Shown here piece after piece: positions 1 through 6,950 of a stretch of DNA of 11,928 nt. The stretch covers positions 1-11,928 of the forward strand of contig CAJMAW010000097.1 of assembly GCA_905211485.1 (NCBI GenBank), given 5' to 3'. Under the pieces are notes generated by a model that had not been told where the DNA came from, did no database searches, and saw nothing but the letters and a program-made list of their open reading frames with translations. A program made the translations under genes and the position numbers. The DNA is from an uncultured Lentisphaeria bacterium. Lineage in GTDB: Bacteria > Verrucomicrobiota > Lentisphaeria > Victivallales > UBA1829. Numbering within the stretch: position 1 is the stretch's first letter; every line of letters begins with the position of its first letter.

Positions 1-1720
1 CTTCCACGCCGGAAAGATTGACCGTGGCACAGGCGGCCACCACTCCGGAGATCCGGATCATGCTCCCGATTCCTCCGCCGACATTCTGCAGCGCCACAAC
101 AATCGCTTCCGGCAGATGAAGCGTGTGGGCCGTATGAAATTGAATGGAACCGAAAAGAAGGTTGGAAACAGTGCAGGATCCGGAAAAGAAAGTTCCCAGC
201 ACACCGATGACAGGGGCTCCGAAAAGATACGCATCCCCCATTGTATTTGCGGCCGCATGGGCAATTTCCGCAAGCATTCCCGGAATCTGCGCGGAATTCA
301 CATCGGAAAAAACCATGATTTGAACCATGGCGAAACTGGCGGCAATCGCCGTCGATGCCAGACGGACCTGTTTCCCGGAAGAAGCGAACACTCCGGCCAT
401 CTCCCGGAAACGCATCCCGTAAAACCATGCCGCAGGAAGCGCAACAGCAAGAAAAGGGAAAATCCCCGGATTATTCAAAACAGACCATTGAAAATCAGTA
501 TGTTCCACACCAAAGATTTCCGGAAGTCTCACAACGCAGCTCGCGGAAAGGAGTTCCTTGAACGGCAGCATGGGAAGACGCGTCAGCATCAGGAGGAGTG
601 CAATCAGCACATAAGGAGTCCATGCCTTCCAGAGCGGCATATTCTCTTCTCCTTTTCCCCCTTTCATCTCCCCGCCGCCGACCGGAGACGAATGTTTTTC
701 CATGCTCCCGGCATCCATATCCAGTCCAGGAGAGAGTTCTTTTCCCTTCAGAGGATCCTGTTCACTCCGGTATTCCTCCTTCTTCTTTTTCTCCTCTTTT
801 TTCTTCTTCCGCTCTTTCTCTTCCTGATTCCTCCTCTTTTCTTCCTCTTCATCCCCGTCTGCAAGGATGTTTTCAGGGAACTCCCAAACATGCTTCGGGG
901 TGAGGATTCCCCACTTCAGCACCAGGGCAATCAGGGGCAGCGCCACTGCGGAAGCAAGAATCGAAGGAAGTTCAGGACCGAAAAACACCGCCGAAAGTTT
1001 CCACGGAATGACGTAGGCAGCCCCCGCGAAAAAGCAGAAGGGAAAAATTTCCAGCATGGAACGGAATCTGCGTTTGTCTCCGGAAAGGAAAATCATGAAG
1101 GCAACGGCAATGAAAGGCAGAAAGAGACCGGAAAAACCGAAAATGTCTGTAAGTGCGGAAAGCATCTCATGATCGAAGGCCGCCTTCCCCATGCCAAGTT
1201 TATCCAGTTCAGGCGCAAGGGTGGAGGATACGGTCAGGACCGGTGTCCCCACCGCGCCGAAAGGAACCGGAAGCGTATTGCAGACAAGAGACAGCATCAC
1301 AGCGGGAAATGCCGGGAATCCGAGTCCCGCCAGCAGCGGAGCCGCCAGAGCCGGAGCCGCTCCGAAACCCGCCGCGCCTTCTATGAAATTGCTGAAAATC
1401 CATGCAATCACGACAGCCTGAATCCTCCGGTCAGGCGAAAAATGGCCGAAAGTCCCGCTGACCGTCTTCAAAGCTCCGCTCTTCTTCAACACGTTCAAGA
1501 GCAGAACCGCGGAAAAAATAATTAGAATGATATCCACCGATTTAAAAATGCCGAGCAGAGCCGCTCCAAGCACTTGCAGTGCAGACATCTTCCAGACAAA
1601 ATATCCCAATCCGCCTGTCATTGCAAGGGAGAGCGGAAGCGCCTTCCCCGGAGAAACCCGGAAACGCGTCATCAGCACCAGTGCCAGCAGGATCGGAAAC
1701 AAAGCCAGAAAAATGTACAA
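1..1720 (-). CDS. lctP: L-lactate permease family transporter (LctP/LldP), C-terminus cut off by window edge
   Basis: This is an inner-membrane permease of the LctP family, which takes up L-lactate and often D-lactate or glycolate with protons. The reverse strand is open from TTG 1720 to the left edge, giving 573 visible residues. The family is usually about 550 residues, so perhaps a few dozen are missing. Family signatures are clear: SNFIEGAAGFG around residues 110-120 followed by LPVPFGAVGTP, then SGSCTVSNLLFGS near 512-524 and LQNVGGGIGSM close to the edge. Hydrophobic segments occur throughout. The start is TTG because AGGAGG lies 8-9 bases upstream and the protein then opens with a membrane helix (YIFLALFPILLALVLM); no ATG fits. 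Residues of about 280-355 form an extra charged, Lys/Glu-rich loop that splits the membrane domain. No lactate dehydrogenase gene is adjacent in the window. The family call is firm; the exact substrate is not determined. Confidence 0.92.
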   Translation of the reverse strand, partial: MYIFLALFPILLALVLMTRFRVSPGKALPLSLAMTGGLGYFVWKMSALQVLGAALLGIFKSVDIILIIFSAVLLLNVLKKSGALKTVSGTFGHFSPDRRIQAVVIAWIFSNFIEGAAGFGAAPALAAPLLAGLGFPAFPAVMLSLVCNTLPVPFGAVGTPVLTVSSTLAPELDKLGMGKAAFDHEMLSALTDIFGFSGLFLPFIAVAFMIFLSGDKRRFRSMLEIFPFCFFAGAAYVIPWKLSAVFFGPELPSILASAVALPLIALVLKWGILTPKHVWEFPENILADGDEEEEKRRNQEEKERKKKKEEKKKKEEYRSEQDPLKGKELSPGLDMDAGSMEKHSSPVGGGEMKGGKGEENMPLWKAWTPYVLIALLLMLTRLPMLPFKELLSASCVVRLPEIFGVEHTDFQWSVLNNPGIFPFLAVALPAAWFYGMRFREMAGVFASSGKQVRLASTAIAASFAMVQIMVFSDVNSAQIPGMLAEIAHAAANTMGDAYLFGAPVIGVLGTFFSGSCTVSNLLFGSIQFHTAHTLHLPEAIVVALQNVGGGIGSMIRISGVVAACATVNLSGVE

Positions 1721-2417
1721 AAGCCCTTCCTCCTTCGTGTCTCCCGCAAATCCGCGTCTATCTTTTCTTTTTTGATTGAATTGAGTCTTTTTATTGAGAA
1801 GCCGTCTTCCGGATCCGGGACATTGTGCCGGAATTTTCCTGTCACAGCAAAGAGAATTCAGAAAAAAATAACGGGATGGGGAAAAAAGCCTTTCCCGGAA
1901 AGAACTGCAGACAAGAATCTTTATTTGTGCTTGTGCGTTTCCTTCCCGCCCGTTTTCCTCTGATTCTCCGTCCCCTGGGCTTGCCGTTGGGAAACCTGGA
2001 AAACCTGAAAATATACCACCTGTTTCACGTCTTTACAAAGGAATTTTTCTTTTCCAGACTGAGTTTTCCCTAGATTGCGTTTCTCTATTGTTTCCATCCG
2101 CGGAAGGATCATGATTCACGCTTCTTTCCGGAACGGGCTGGATTCATTATTCCCTATTTCCCCTCTGCCCGGCAGAGTCAGAGAGGATGAGGATGTTCTC
2201 CGGCGGCGAGGGGGGGAGGAAAATCCTCCTCTTCCTTGGAAAAACCCTTTTCCCTCAAAAAATGACAGGAAAAAACGAGGAGGGAATTTGAATGAGAGAA
2301 CGGGAAGATGTATTCTTTCCCCGTGCGGCGCTTCAGAGCAGCCCTGAAACAGGGGAAAAACGAAAAAACCGGAAAAGAACAGAAAAAAACATTTTGTTGC
2401 GGAAGGAATCCCAGAGA
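1721..2417. other. Divergent intergenic region between the permease and the isomerase
   Basis: About 700 bases lie between two divergent genes. I see no convincing protein gene here: the short open frames have no recognisable family and atypical codon use. The right half (2200-2400) is rich in A and G on the + strand and holds two small hairpins: 2215-2229 (GGAGGA, AAA loop, TCCTCC) and 2238-2253 (GGAAAA, ACCC loop, TTTTCC). A strong Shine-Dalgarno-like GAGGAGGG sits at 2277-2284 and a weak promoter-like pair at 2288-2316. No convincing -35/-10 pair for the leftward permease was found. Confidence 0.6.
2288..2316 (+). promoter_or_regulatory. Possible promoter for the isomerase gene
   Basis: TTGAAT at 2288-2293 and TATTCT at 2311-2316 are separated by 17 bases, and each matches 4 of 6 consensus positions. 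Initiation near 2323 would leave a leader of about 95 bases before ATG 2418. It would also place the strong Shine-Dalgarno at 2277-2284 outside the transcript. The match is weak and there is no independent support. Confidence 0.25.
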
Positions 2418-3293
2418 ATGTACAGCTATGCAGTGTCCATCCCGGATACGATGGTTCTGCGTCCGGACTGGCGTCCGGCGCTGGAAAACGCGAAAATCAA
2501 ACGAATTGAATTGGGAGGCCGCGGGGACGTGACCCCGGAGGAAGTCCGGAACCAGCTGGACCTTCTGTTGAATCTCCGCAGGAGTTGCGGACTGGAAATC
2601 GCGAGCATCCACATCCCGTTTTTCCCGTTCGAAAAGTGGACTCTTTCCAGCACGGACGAGGCGAAACGGAAGGAAGGAGTCCGGAAAATTCTTGAATTTA
2701 CGGAAAAATACCGTGCACTGGAAGCGAAGAATTACACTCTGCACGGAAGCGGAGAACCCCTTCAGGATGCGGAACGGGGGGACATTTTGCGGAGTCTGCG
2801 CCGGAGTCTGGAGGATCTGCTGCCGTATTTTGAAAAGATTGGGGGATCGCTCAATCTGGAACTGCTGCCGAGGACATGTATCGGGCATAGTGCGGAGGAA
2901 CTGGAAGAGGCGGTCGGGGGATTTCCGGAAAAGGTGATGGGGATCTGTCTGGACGTCAATCATCTCTGCGGGGCGCCGGAGAAAGTGCCGTCTCTGATTT
3001 CCCGTCTGGGGCCCCGGATCCGCGCGTTTCACATTTCGGATTACGACGGAGTCGACGAATGCCACTGGTATCCGGGGCTGGGGGTGCTTGACTGGCGCGC
3101 CATTATGAAGGAAATCCGCGCACTGGACCATAAAACCGTCCTGATTTTTGAAACCTCCTCATTTGTCCGTCCTCCGGACTGGGTGGGGAGGACATCGGAT
3201 GCCTCCATTCTTTTCCGGAACGCGGCGAACAACGCCTTTTTCCTGGAAAATGCGGATGAAATTGTCCGGAGACAGGAGGAATTCCGTCCGTGA
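2418..3293 (+). CDS. Sugar phosphate isomerase/epimerase family TIM-barrel protein
   Basis: A 291-residue cytoplasmic protein of the AP_endonuc_2/xylose isomerase-like TIM-barrel family, whose members epimerise or isomerise sugars and inositols using a divalent metal. The expected metal and acid-base residues can be placed: E148 in LNLELLPRT, D179 in CLDVNH, H205 in FHISDYDG and E245 in FETSS. H109 lies in YTLHGSGEP. The barrel's first strand begins at once (YAVSIPDTMVL), which favours ATG 2418 with GGAAGGA about 10 bases upstream. An in-frame ATG at 2292 has a far better Shine-Dalgarno (GAGGAGGG, 2277-2284), but it would add 42 highly charged residues encoded by A-rich, non-coding-looking DNA. 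The gene stands alone and ends before a strong terminator. The substrate cannot be told from sequence. Confidence 0.88.
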   Translation: MYSYAVSIPDTMVLRPDWRPALENAKIKRIELGGRGDVTPEEVRNQLDLLLNLRRSCGLEIASIHIPFFPFEKWTLSSTDEAKRKEGVRKILEFTEKYRALEAKNYTLHGSGEPLQDAERGDILRSLRRSLEDLLPYFEKIGGSLNLELLPRTCIGHSAEELEEAVGGFPEKVMGICLDVNHLCGAPEKVPSLISRLGPRIRAFHISDYDGVDECHWYPGLGVLDWRAIMKEIRALDHKTVLIFETSSFVRPPDWVGRTSDASILFRNAANNAFFLENADEIVRRQEEFRP

Positions 3294-3357
3294 CGGAGCA
3301 TGCGGCATTCCGCGGCGCGAGAGGATTGGGGACCAGTCTTCTTCCGTCCCGCGATGA

Positions 3358-3393
3358 GAACGGGGAAACGTAAGAACGTTTCTCCGTTTTTTT
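3358..3393 (+). terminator. Intrinsic terminator after the isomerase gene
   Basis: An 11-base-pair stem (ACGGGGAAACG at 3360-3370 with CGTTTCTCCGT at 3377-3387, one G-U pair) closes a TAAGAA loop. It is followed directly by a run of seven T and then further T-rich sequence. It lies about 65 bases after the isomerase stop codon. Confidence 0.88.
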
Positions 3394-3404
3394 CTGTCTT
3401 TTTC

Positions 3405-3447
3405 TCAGTGTTTTCCCCAAAAATACGGGAATGGGAAGGAACACTGA
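3405..3447. repeat. Imperfect inverted repeat between the isomerase terminator and tRNA-Thr
   Basis: TCAGTGTT at 3405-3412 pairs with AACACTGA at 3440-3447, and inner TTCCC/GGGAA pairing extends the stem with a two-base bulge. It lies just beyond the tRNA 3' end in the direction of tRNA transcription but has no T-run on that side. It may serve as a processing or termination structure for the tRNA transcript. A run of eight G (3449-3456) separates it from the tRNA. Confidence 0.45.
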
Positions 3448-3459
3448 AGGGGGGGGAAG

Positions 3460-3534
3460 TGGAGCCAGTTGTCGGATTCGAACCAACGACCGGCTGTTTA
3501 CAAAACAGCTGCTCTACCACTGAGCTAAACTGGC
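3460..3534 (-). tRNA. tRNA-Thr, anticodon UGU
   Basis: The reverse strand folds into a complete 75-base cloverleaf: acceptor GCCAGTT/AACTGGC, D-arm GCTC-AGTGGTA-GAGC, anticodon stem GCTGT/ACAGC with loop TTTGTAA, variable loop CGGTC, and T-arm GTTGG-TTCGAAT-CCGAC with one G-U pair. The anticodon is TGT (plus-strand complement at 3500-3502), reading ACA and related threonine codons. The discriminator base is T and the CCA end is encoded. It is a single tRNA gene with no neighbouring tRNA. Confidence 0.97.
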
Positions 3535-3546
3535 GCGCAATGCAGG

Positions 3547-3576
3547 GTAATATGCCATAAAAACGATTTTTTTCAA
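3547..3576 (-). promoter_or_regulatory. Probable promoter of tRNA-Thr
   Basis: On the reverse strand TTGAAA (3576-3571) is followed by TATTAC (3552-3547) after 18 bases. An alternative -10, CATATT, has a 16-base spacer and a preceding TG. The downstream edge lies about 12 bases before the mature tRNA 5' end, which suits a short processed leader. Each hexamer is only a partial match. Confidence 0.5.
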
Positions 3577-3616
3577 ACGAAAAGAACCGGAAAAAGAGGA
3601 AAAAAGCTCCGGGGAA

Positions 3617-3625
3617 TGATATAGT
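3617..3625 (+). promoter_or_regulatory. Extended -10 promoter abutting the LpxH-like start codon
   Basis: TGATATAGT is an extended -10 element: TG, one base, then TATAGT, which matches TATAAT at 5 of 6 positions. No -35 hexamer is visible, as expected for this promoter type. The element ends six bases before ATG 3632, so transcription would start at or next to the start codon. There is no Shine-Dalgarno in the intervening ACCTCC. Confidence 0.55.
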
Positions 3626-3631
3626 ACCTCC

Positions 3632-4465
3632 ATGAAAGATATAAGCAGCCATCTCACATTCCTCGTCATCGCAGACGCACACTTGTGCGGCGGAGAGGAA
3701 AAAAGAACGGAAGACTTCTTCCGGATCCTGGATCAGATCGACTCCCTGCCCCGGGATTGCGCCATCGTGTTCCTGGGCGACATCTTTGAACTCTGGGTCG
3801 CTCTGAAATCCTATGAGGATCCCCTTCACGCGCGATTCCTATCCTGGTGCAGAAACGCTATCCACAACCGCACAGTCGTCTTCCTGGAAGGAAACCATGA
3901 ATTTTATGTGACTCAGACCCGTCACGAGGCTTTCACGAAAGTCTCTCCCCATGAACTCTCCATCGGCGGAATCCGTTTCGCCCACGGAGACAGAATCAAC
4001 CGGGCGGATTATTCCTACCGCCTGCTCCGCATTCTGCTGAGGAATCCCTTCACGCGGCTCCTCGCCGCTCTCTGCGGCCCCTTCTTCGGCCCCGCTGCAG
4101 CGGATAAAATCCGCCGTTCCCTGAAAAACAGCAACCGGAAACACAAAAAATTCTTCCCGGAAAACGCTATAGAACGCCATCTGCTTGAAATGGCGGAGCA
4201 GAAAAAAAAGGATAGACTGCTTGTCCTCGGCCATTTTCACAGGTCCATCCGCAGGGAGGCGCACGGGTGTACTCTGCATGTCGTCCCCGCCTTCCAGGAT
4301 CAGGGGGAAATTGCTGTCATCCATTGTCCCGGAAAGGTGGAAAGCGCCGTCGTCGAAATCGGAAATGCGGAAAAGCTCATTTTTTCCCTTCATTCCAGGA
4401 AAATGCTATCCTTTCCACAGGAAAAAGCGAAGCCTCAGGAAAAGGAGAAGATGAAGAACGACTGA
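3632..4465 (+). CDS. LpxH-like metallophosphoesterase (UDP-2,3-diacylglucosamine diphosphatase family)
   Basis: A 277-residue calcineurin-like phosphoesterase resembling LpxH, which cleaves UDP-2,3-diacylglucosamine to lipid X in lipid A synthesis at the inner face of the inner membrane. The two-metal motifs are present in order: DAH (D15, H17), GDIFELW (D50), GNHE (N88, H89), HGD (H118) and GHFH (H201, H203). A lysine/arginine-rich, partly hydrophobic insertion between HGD and GHFH (about 128-175) is where LpxH proteins carry their substrate- and membrane-binding helices. The C-terminal tail (KAKPQEKEKMKND) is charged and probably disordered. The start ATG 3632 follows an extended -10 by six bases and lacks a Shine-Dalgarno. 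The gene converges on ispD, leaving 101 bases without a clear terminator. Other members of this phosphoesterase family have different substrates, so the lipid A role is probable rather than certain. Confidence 0.85.
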   Translation: MKDISSHLTFLVIADAHLCGGEEKRTEDFFRILDQIDSLPRDCAIVFLGDIFELWVALKSYEDPLHARFLSWCRNAIHNRTVVFLEGNHEFYVTQTRHEAFTKVSPHELSIGGIRFAHGDRINRADYSYRLLRILLRNPFTRLLAALCGPFFGPAAADKIRRSLKNSNRKHKKFFPENAIERHLLEMAEQKKKDRLLVLGHFHRSIRREAHGCTLHVVPAFQDQGEIAVIHCPGKVESAVVEIGNAEKLIFSLHSRKMLSFPQEKAKPQEKEKMKND

Positions 4466-4566
4466 GAGCGATATGCAGGAGAGGAAAACGCTTTCCCTTT
4501 CACACATTGTCCGCGCAAAATGAAACAGTTCCCCTCCCCCATCTTTCCTCACTCCATCCCGCACGA

Positions 4567-5289
4567 CTACTCTTGCGCAGGGAAAAGTGGAAGAAGAACC
4601 GATGCCGCAATCAGATCCTCGCGATACGTGATTTTCGGATTCGGCTCCCGGTTTTCCACGACAACTGGGCGGACATCGCTGAAATGCTCCATGACAAACG
4701 CTTCGTCCGTCGCCTCAAACCCCTCCGCCAGTGCCTTCCGGCAGGCGGGAAGCAGGAGAGAGAGCTCAAAACACTGCGGAGTCTCGGCCCCCCAGAGACA
4801 GTCCCGCGGGACCGTCCTCTCAATCACACCGGAGGCTCCATTCACCCATTTCACCGTATCGCAAATCTTCCGGCAGACAAGCGCTCCACCGTGCCTGCGC
4901 GCTTCCTCCACAGTCTTCCGCAGAAGATCCGGATTCAACATCGGACGCGCCGCATCGTGCACCGCCGCAATCCGGATCCGCGAAGAATCCAGATGCTCCA
5001 GCGCATGCAGCACCGATTCCAGACGATTCTCCCCGCCTTTGACAAATTCAATCCGGATTCCAGGAAGAAATTCCTCCGCAAGTTCAAAAAACCGTTCCTC
5101 CTGCCCCGGGGGCACCGCCATCACAATCCGCCCCCCCTCCTCCGGAAGAAGCGGCGCCACACGGAGAATGGAGTGCGCAAACAGCGGAATCCCGTTCAAG
5201 TGGACAAGGAGTTTGTTGTCTCCTCCGAAGCGGGTTGAAGAGCCGCCGGCGGCAATCACCAAGGCTGTATCGGAAAGATCGTCCTGCAT
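4567..5289 (-). CDS. ispD: 2-C-methyl-D-erythritol 4-phosphate cytidylyltransferase (IspD)
   Basis: This enzyme joins CTP and methylerythritol phosphate in the MEP route to isoprenoid precursors, in the cytoplasm. All family motifs are visible in 240 residues: the nucleotide-binding loop AAGGSSTRFGG (R20) with K26, GGENRLESV (85-93), VHDAARP (110-116), DTVK (144-147), TPQ (170-172), TDEA (194-197) and NPKITYREDL (217-226). The length is normal for the family. The chosen start ATG 5289 has AGAGGG about eight bases upstream; an in-frame TTG at 5310 would add seven residues and is less likely. ispF, often next to ispD, is not in the window. The exonuclease gene ends 58 bases upstream on the same strand, so the two may be co-transcribed. 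Identification is firm. Confidence 0.95.
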   Translation of the reverse strand: MQDDLSDTALVIAAGGSSTRFGGDNKLLVHLNGIPLFAHSILRVAPLLPEEGGRIVMAVPPGQEERFFELAEEFLPGIRIEFVKGGENRLESVLHALEHLDSSRIRIAAVHDAARPMLNPDLLRKTVEEARRHGGALVCRKICDTVKWVNGASGVIERTVPRDCLWGAETPQCFELSLLLPACRKALAEGFEATDEAFVMEHFSDVRPVVVENREPNPKITYREDLIAASVLLPLFPAQE

Positions 5290-5332
5290 ATAAACTGCCC
5301 TCTTCTGCAAATAGGCGAACCGGAATCCGGCT

Positions 5333-5347
5333 CCGGGCTTTTCCCGG
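5333..5347 (-). repeat. Small hairpin between the exonuclease gene and ispD
   Basis: CCGGG and CCCGG arms enclose a five-base loop directly after the exonuclease stop codon. No T-run follows in the direction of transcription, so it is not a standard terminator. It may affect mRNA stability between the two cistrons. Confidence 0.35.
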
Positions 5348-6451
5348 TCAAAAAAGTTCCAGTTGCTCCGGGGGATCCTCCTGCCCAGGCCGGAAAACGG
5401 AAGCGCGCGGAATAGAAGAAGCGGTGCCGCCCTTCTCCTCCGTTCCGCCGATACGAGCCGCCCGGGAAGCTGACTCAGGATCAGACTCAGGACCAGATTC
5501 AGGATCAGAAGCCGGAAGCGTTGCGGAAGCCATCATTTGAGTGAGTTCCCGGATCAGGCTGCGGAAGCGCAGACGTTCCGCGATTTCCAGAATTCTGGGA
5601 AAATCAGCCGGCTCCCGACGGAAAGAGGATTCGTTCCAGTCACAGCCTTCCGGCGGAGTCCGGACCAGTTTCACCAGTTCAATGTTCGTCCGGAGACGTT
5701 CCGAAGCGGAACAGATTTTCTCCCGGAGCTTCTCCTGCGGAATTTCCTCCGCATGCAGGAGAATCGACTTGATGGAGCCGAAACGCGAAATCAGACGCGC
5801 CGCAGTTTTCGGTCCCACGCCCTCCAGTCCCGGAATGTTGTCCGACACATCGCCGATCATGGCAAGATAATCGACTATTTCCGAAGGATGGACTCCAAAT
5901 TTCTCCAGCACTTCCGATTCCCCGCGAATGGAAAAACCTTTGGATGAATCCTTGTCCGGAACCAGCATGCACACTCGGGAATCGACGAGCTGCGCCAGGT
6001 CTTTGTCCGCGGAAACAATCCGGATCTTTCTATCCGGACAAATTCCGCAGATCACGGCAATCAGGTCGTCCGCCTCCCAGTTCTTCCAGCGGAGTCGTTT
6101 CCAGCCGAACGCGTCAATCAGATCCTCCAGAAGCGGAAGCTGGACTTTCAGATCCTCCGGCATCGGAGGACGGTTCGCCTTGTACAGGGGCGCAAGCTGG
6201 AGACGATGAGGCGGTTTCCCTTCGTCAAACACAAATGCTCCGTATTCCGAAGGATGCTCCGCATGCATCTTCATCAGAAATTTCATCATGGCAAAAATCG
6301 CGTTGCTGGGAAAGCCGTCTTCTCCCGTCAGACCGCGGACCGCGTAGTACCCGCGGTAAATCTGTGCAAAGGAGTCAACCAGAAACAGGACATGCGTCCC
6401 TTTCTCTTCTTCTGCCGGGGAAAAAGTCCCCGGTCCGGATGACGATGACAT
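5348..6451 (-). CDS. Stand-alone 5'-3' exonuclease (PolI N-terminal/FEN family) with a putative clamp-binding C-terminus
   Basis: A 367-residue structure-specific 5' nuclease matching the exonuclease domain of DNA polymerase I, without a polymerase domain (ispD follows immediately). It would remove RNA primers or 5' flaps during replication and repair. Acidic metal ligands appear in order: LVDSF (D26), VFDEG (D76), EADD (126-129), SADKD (D149, D151) and GDVSDN (D201, D204). LYKANR (89-94) and a helix-hairpin-helix GLEGVGPKTAA (208-218) complete the fold. After the domain (about residue 310) comes a Ser/Pro/Glu/Asp-rich linker containing SDPESGPESDPES, and the protein ends in QLELF, which resembles the beta-clamp-binding consensus QL(S/D)LF. 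AGGAGG lies about ten bases before ATG 6451. The polar first 18 residues are not part of the fold, and no alternative start codon is evident before VLFLVDSF. Confidence 0.9.
   Translation of the reverse strand: MSSSSGPGTFSPAEEEKGTHVLFLVDSFAQIYRGYYAVRGLTGEDGFPSNAIFAMMKFLMKMHAEHPSEYGAFVFDEGKPPHRLQLAPLYKANRPPMPEDLKVQLPLLEDLIDAFGWKRLRWKNWEADDLIAVICGICPDRKIRIVSADKDLAQLVDSRVCMLVPDKDSSKGFSIRGESEVLEKFGVHPSEIVDYLAMIGDVSDNIPGLEGVGPKTAARLISRFGSIKSILLHAEEIPQEKLREKICSASERLRTNIELVKLVRTPPEGCDWNESSFRREPADFPRILEIAERLRFRSLIRELTQMMASATLPASDPESGPESDPESASRAARIGGTEEKGGTASSIPRASVFRPGQEDPPEQLELF
5473..5508. repeat. 12-base tandem repeat (three copies) encoding the acidic linker
   Basis: Three units of the form ACTCAGGATCAG, with one change each in the second and third, lie head to tail inside the exonuclease gene. 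They encode the Ser/Asp/Pro/Glu repeat of the C-terminal linker. The unit is a multiple of three bases, so copy-number change would keep the reading frame. Confidence 0.8.
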
Positions 6452-6482
6452 GATGATGGATCCTCCTGCATTCTTTCTTCAA

Positions 6483-6488
6483 AATATA
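6483..6488 (-). promoter_or_regulatory. Possible -10 element of the exonuclease gene
   Basis: TATATT on the reverse strand lies about 32 bases before ATG 6451, with the AGGAGG ribosome site between them. No good -35 hexamer is found at 16-18 bases upstream, so this is only a candidate. Confidence 0.3.
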
Positions 6489-6790
6489 CAACAACAGCCC
6501 GTGCTTGCCACAGCAAAGAAAAGAGAATGGTGAAAAAATCATCAAAGAAATGAATGGACTTTCCCCATAATCCAGTCCATCCACATTGTTTCTCTGTTCC
6601 CTCTTTTGCTTTTTTTCCTTATTTTGACATCTTTCTCAATCTGCCGCGTCCTTCACTTTTCCCCCTTCCAGTTCTCACAGTGGAAAAAGGAAAAAGGATA
6701 GACGGAAAAAAGAAAAAGAGCGCGCCAGAAAAAGTGAAGAATGGAAAAAAGGGATCGAGCTAGAAGAGAAGAAAAACGGAAGCAGCAGAC

Positions 6791-6838
6791 CCGCCCCGTC
6801 TTTCCGCCGCCCCGTCTTTCCGCCGCCCCGTCTTTCCG
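6791..6838. repeat. 16-base tandem repeat, three exact copies
   Basis: The unit CCGCCCCGTCTTTCCG occurs at 6791-6806, 6807-6822 and 6823-6838 without a mismatch. It lies in non-coding DNA about 200 bases downstream of the gpmI stop codon. Three perfect units suggest recent slippage rather than an established array. No spacer structure exists, so it is not a CRISPR. Confidence 0.9.
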
Positions 6839-6922
6839 TCCTGAGTTTCCGCTCCGGGTGGAATGTTCCGCAAAGGGACTCTCTTTTTTCTCTCCGGGAA
6901 GTTCTTTTTTTCCCGTTTCCGG

Positions 6923-6950
6923 AAAAAGGCATCCGGAAATTTCCGGATGC
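6923..6950 (-). terminator. Intrinsic terminator of gpmI on a 22-base perfect palindrome
   Basis: The palindrome at 6929-6950 (arms GCATCCGGAAA/TTTCCGGATGC) folds as at least nine base pairs with an AATT loop. On the reverse strand a C and then five T follow directly (6928-6923). It lies about 90 bases after the gpmI stop codon. Being perfectly symmetrical, the stem also forms on the other strand, but there the following sequence is not T-rich. Confidence 0.82.

Noticed and set aside
116..1525. Long rightward open frame of 469 codons
   Set aside because: It is antisense to the lctP-like gene, whose reverse-strand product matches LctP motifs throughout. The rightward product is rich in His/Arg/Lys with no recognisable domain.
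1875..1905. Terminator-like stem CTTTC/GAAAG with T-run on the reverse strand
   Set aside because: The stem is five base pairs with a three-base loop, and no leftward gene lies upstream of it to terminate.
2178..3131. Leftward open frame of 317 codons overlapping the isomerase
   Set aside because: Antisense shadow of the TIM-barrel gene, whose metal-binding residues are all in the rightward frame.
4466..4566. Bidirectional terminator between the convergent LpxH-like gene and ispD
   Set aside because: Only a weak GGAAA/TTTCC hairpin is present, without a proper T-run on either strand.
4267..5293. Rightward open frames of 257-323 codons over ispD
   Set aside because: IspD motifs are complete on the reverse strand. 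The rightward products are Arg/Ser/Pro-rich and lack domains.
6791..6838. Possible CRISPR array
   Set aside because: The units are contiguous with no spacers and only 16 bases long, so this is a simple tandem repeat.
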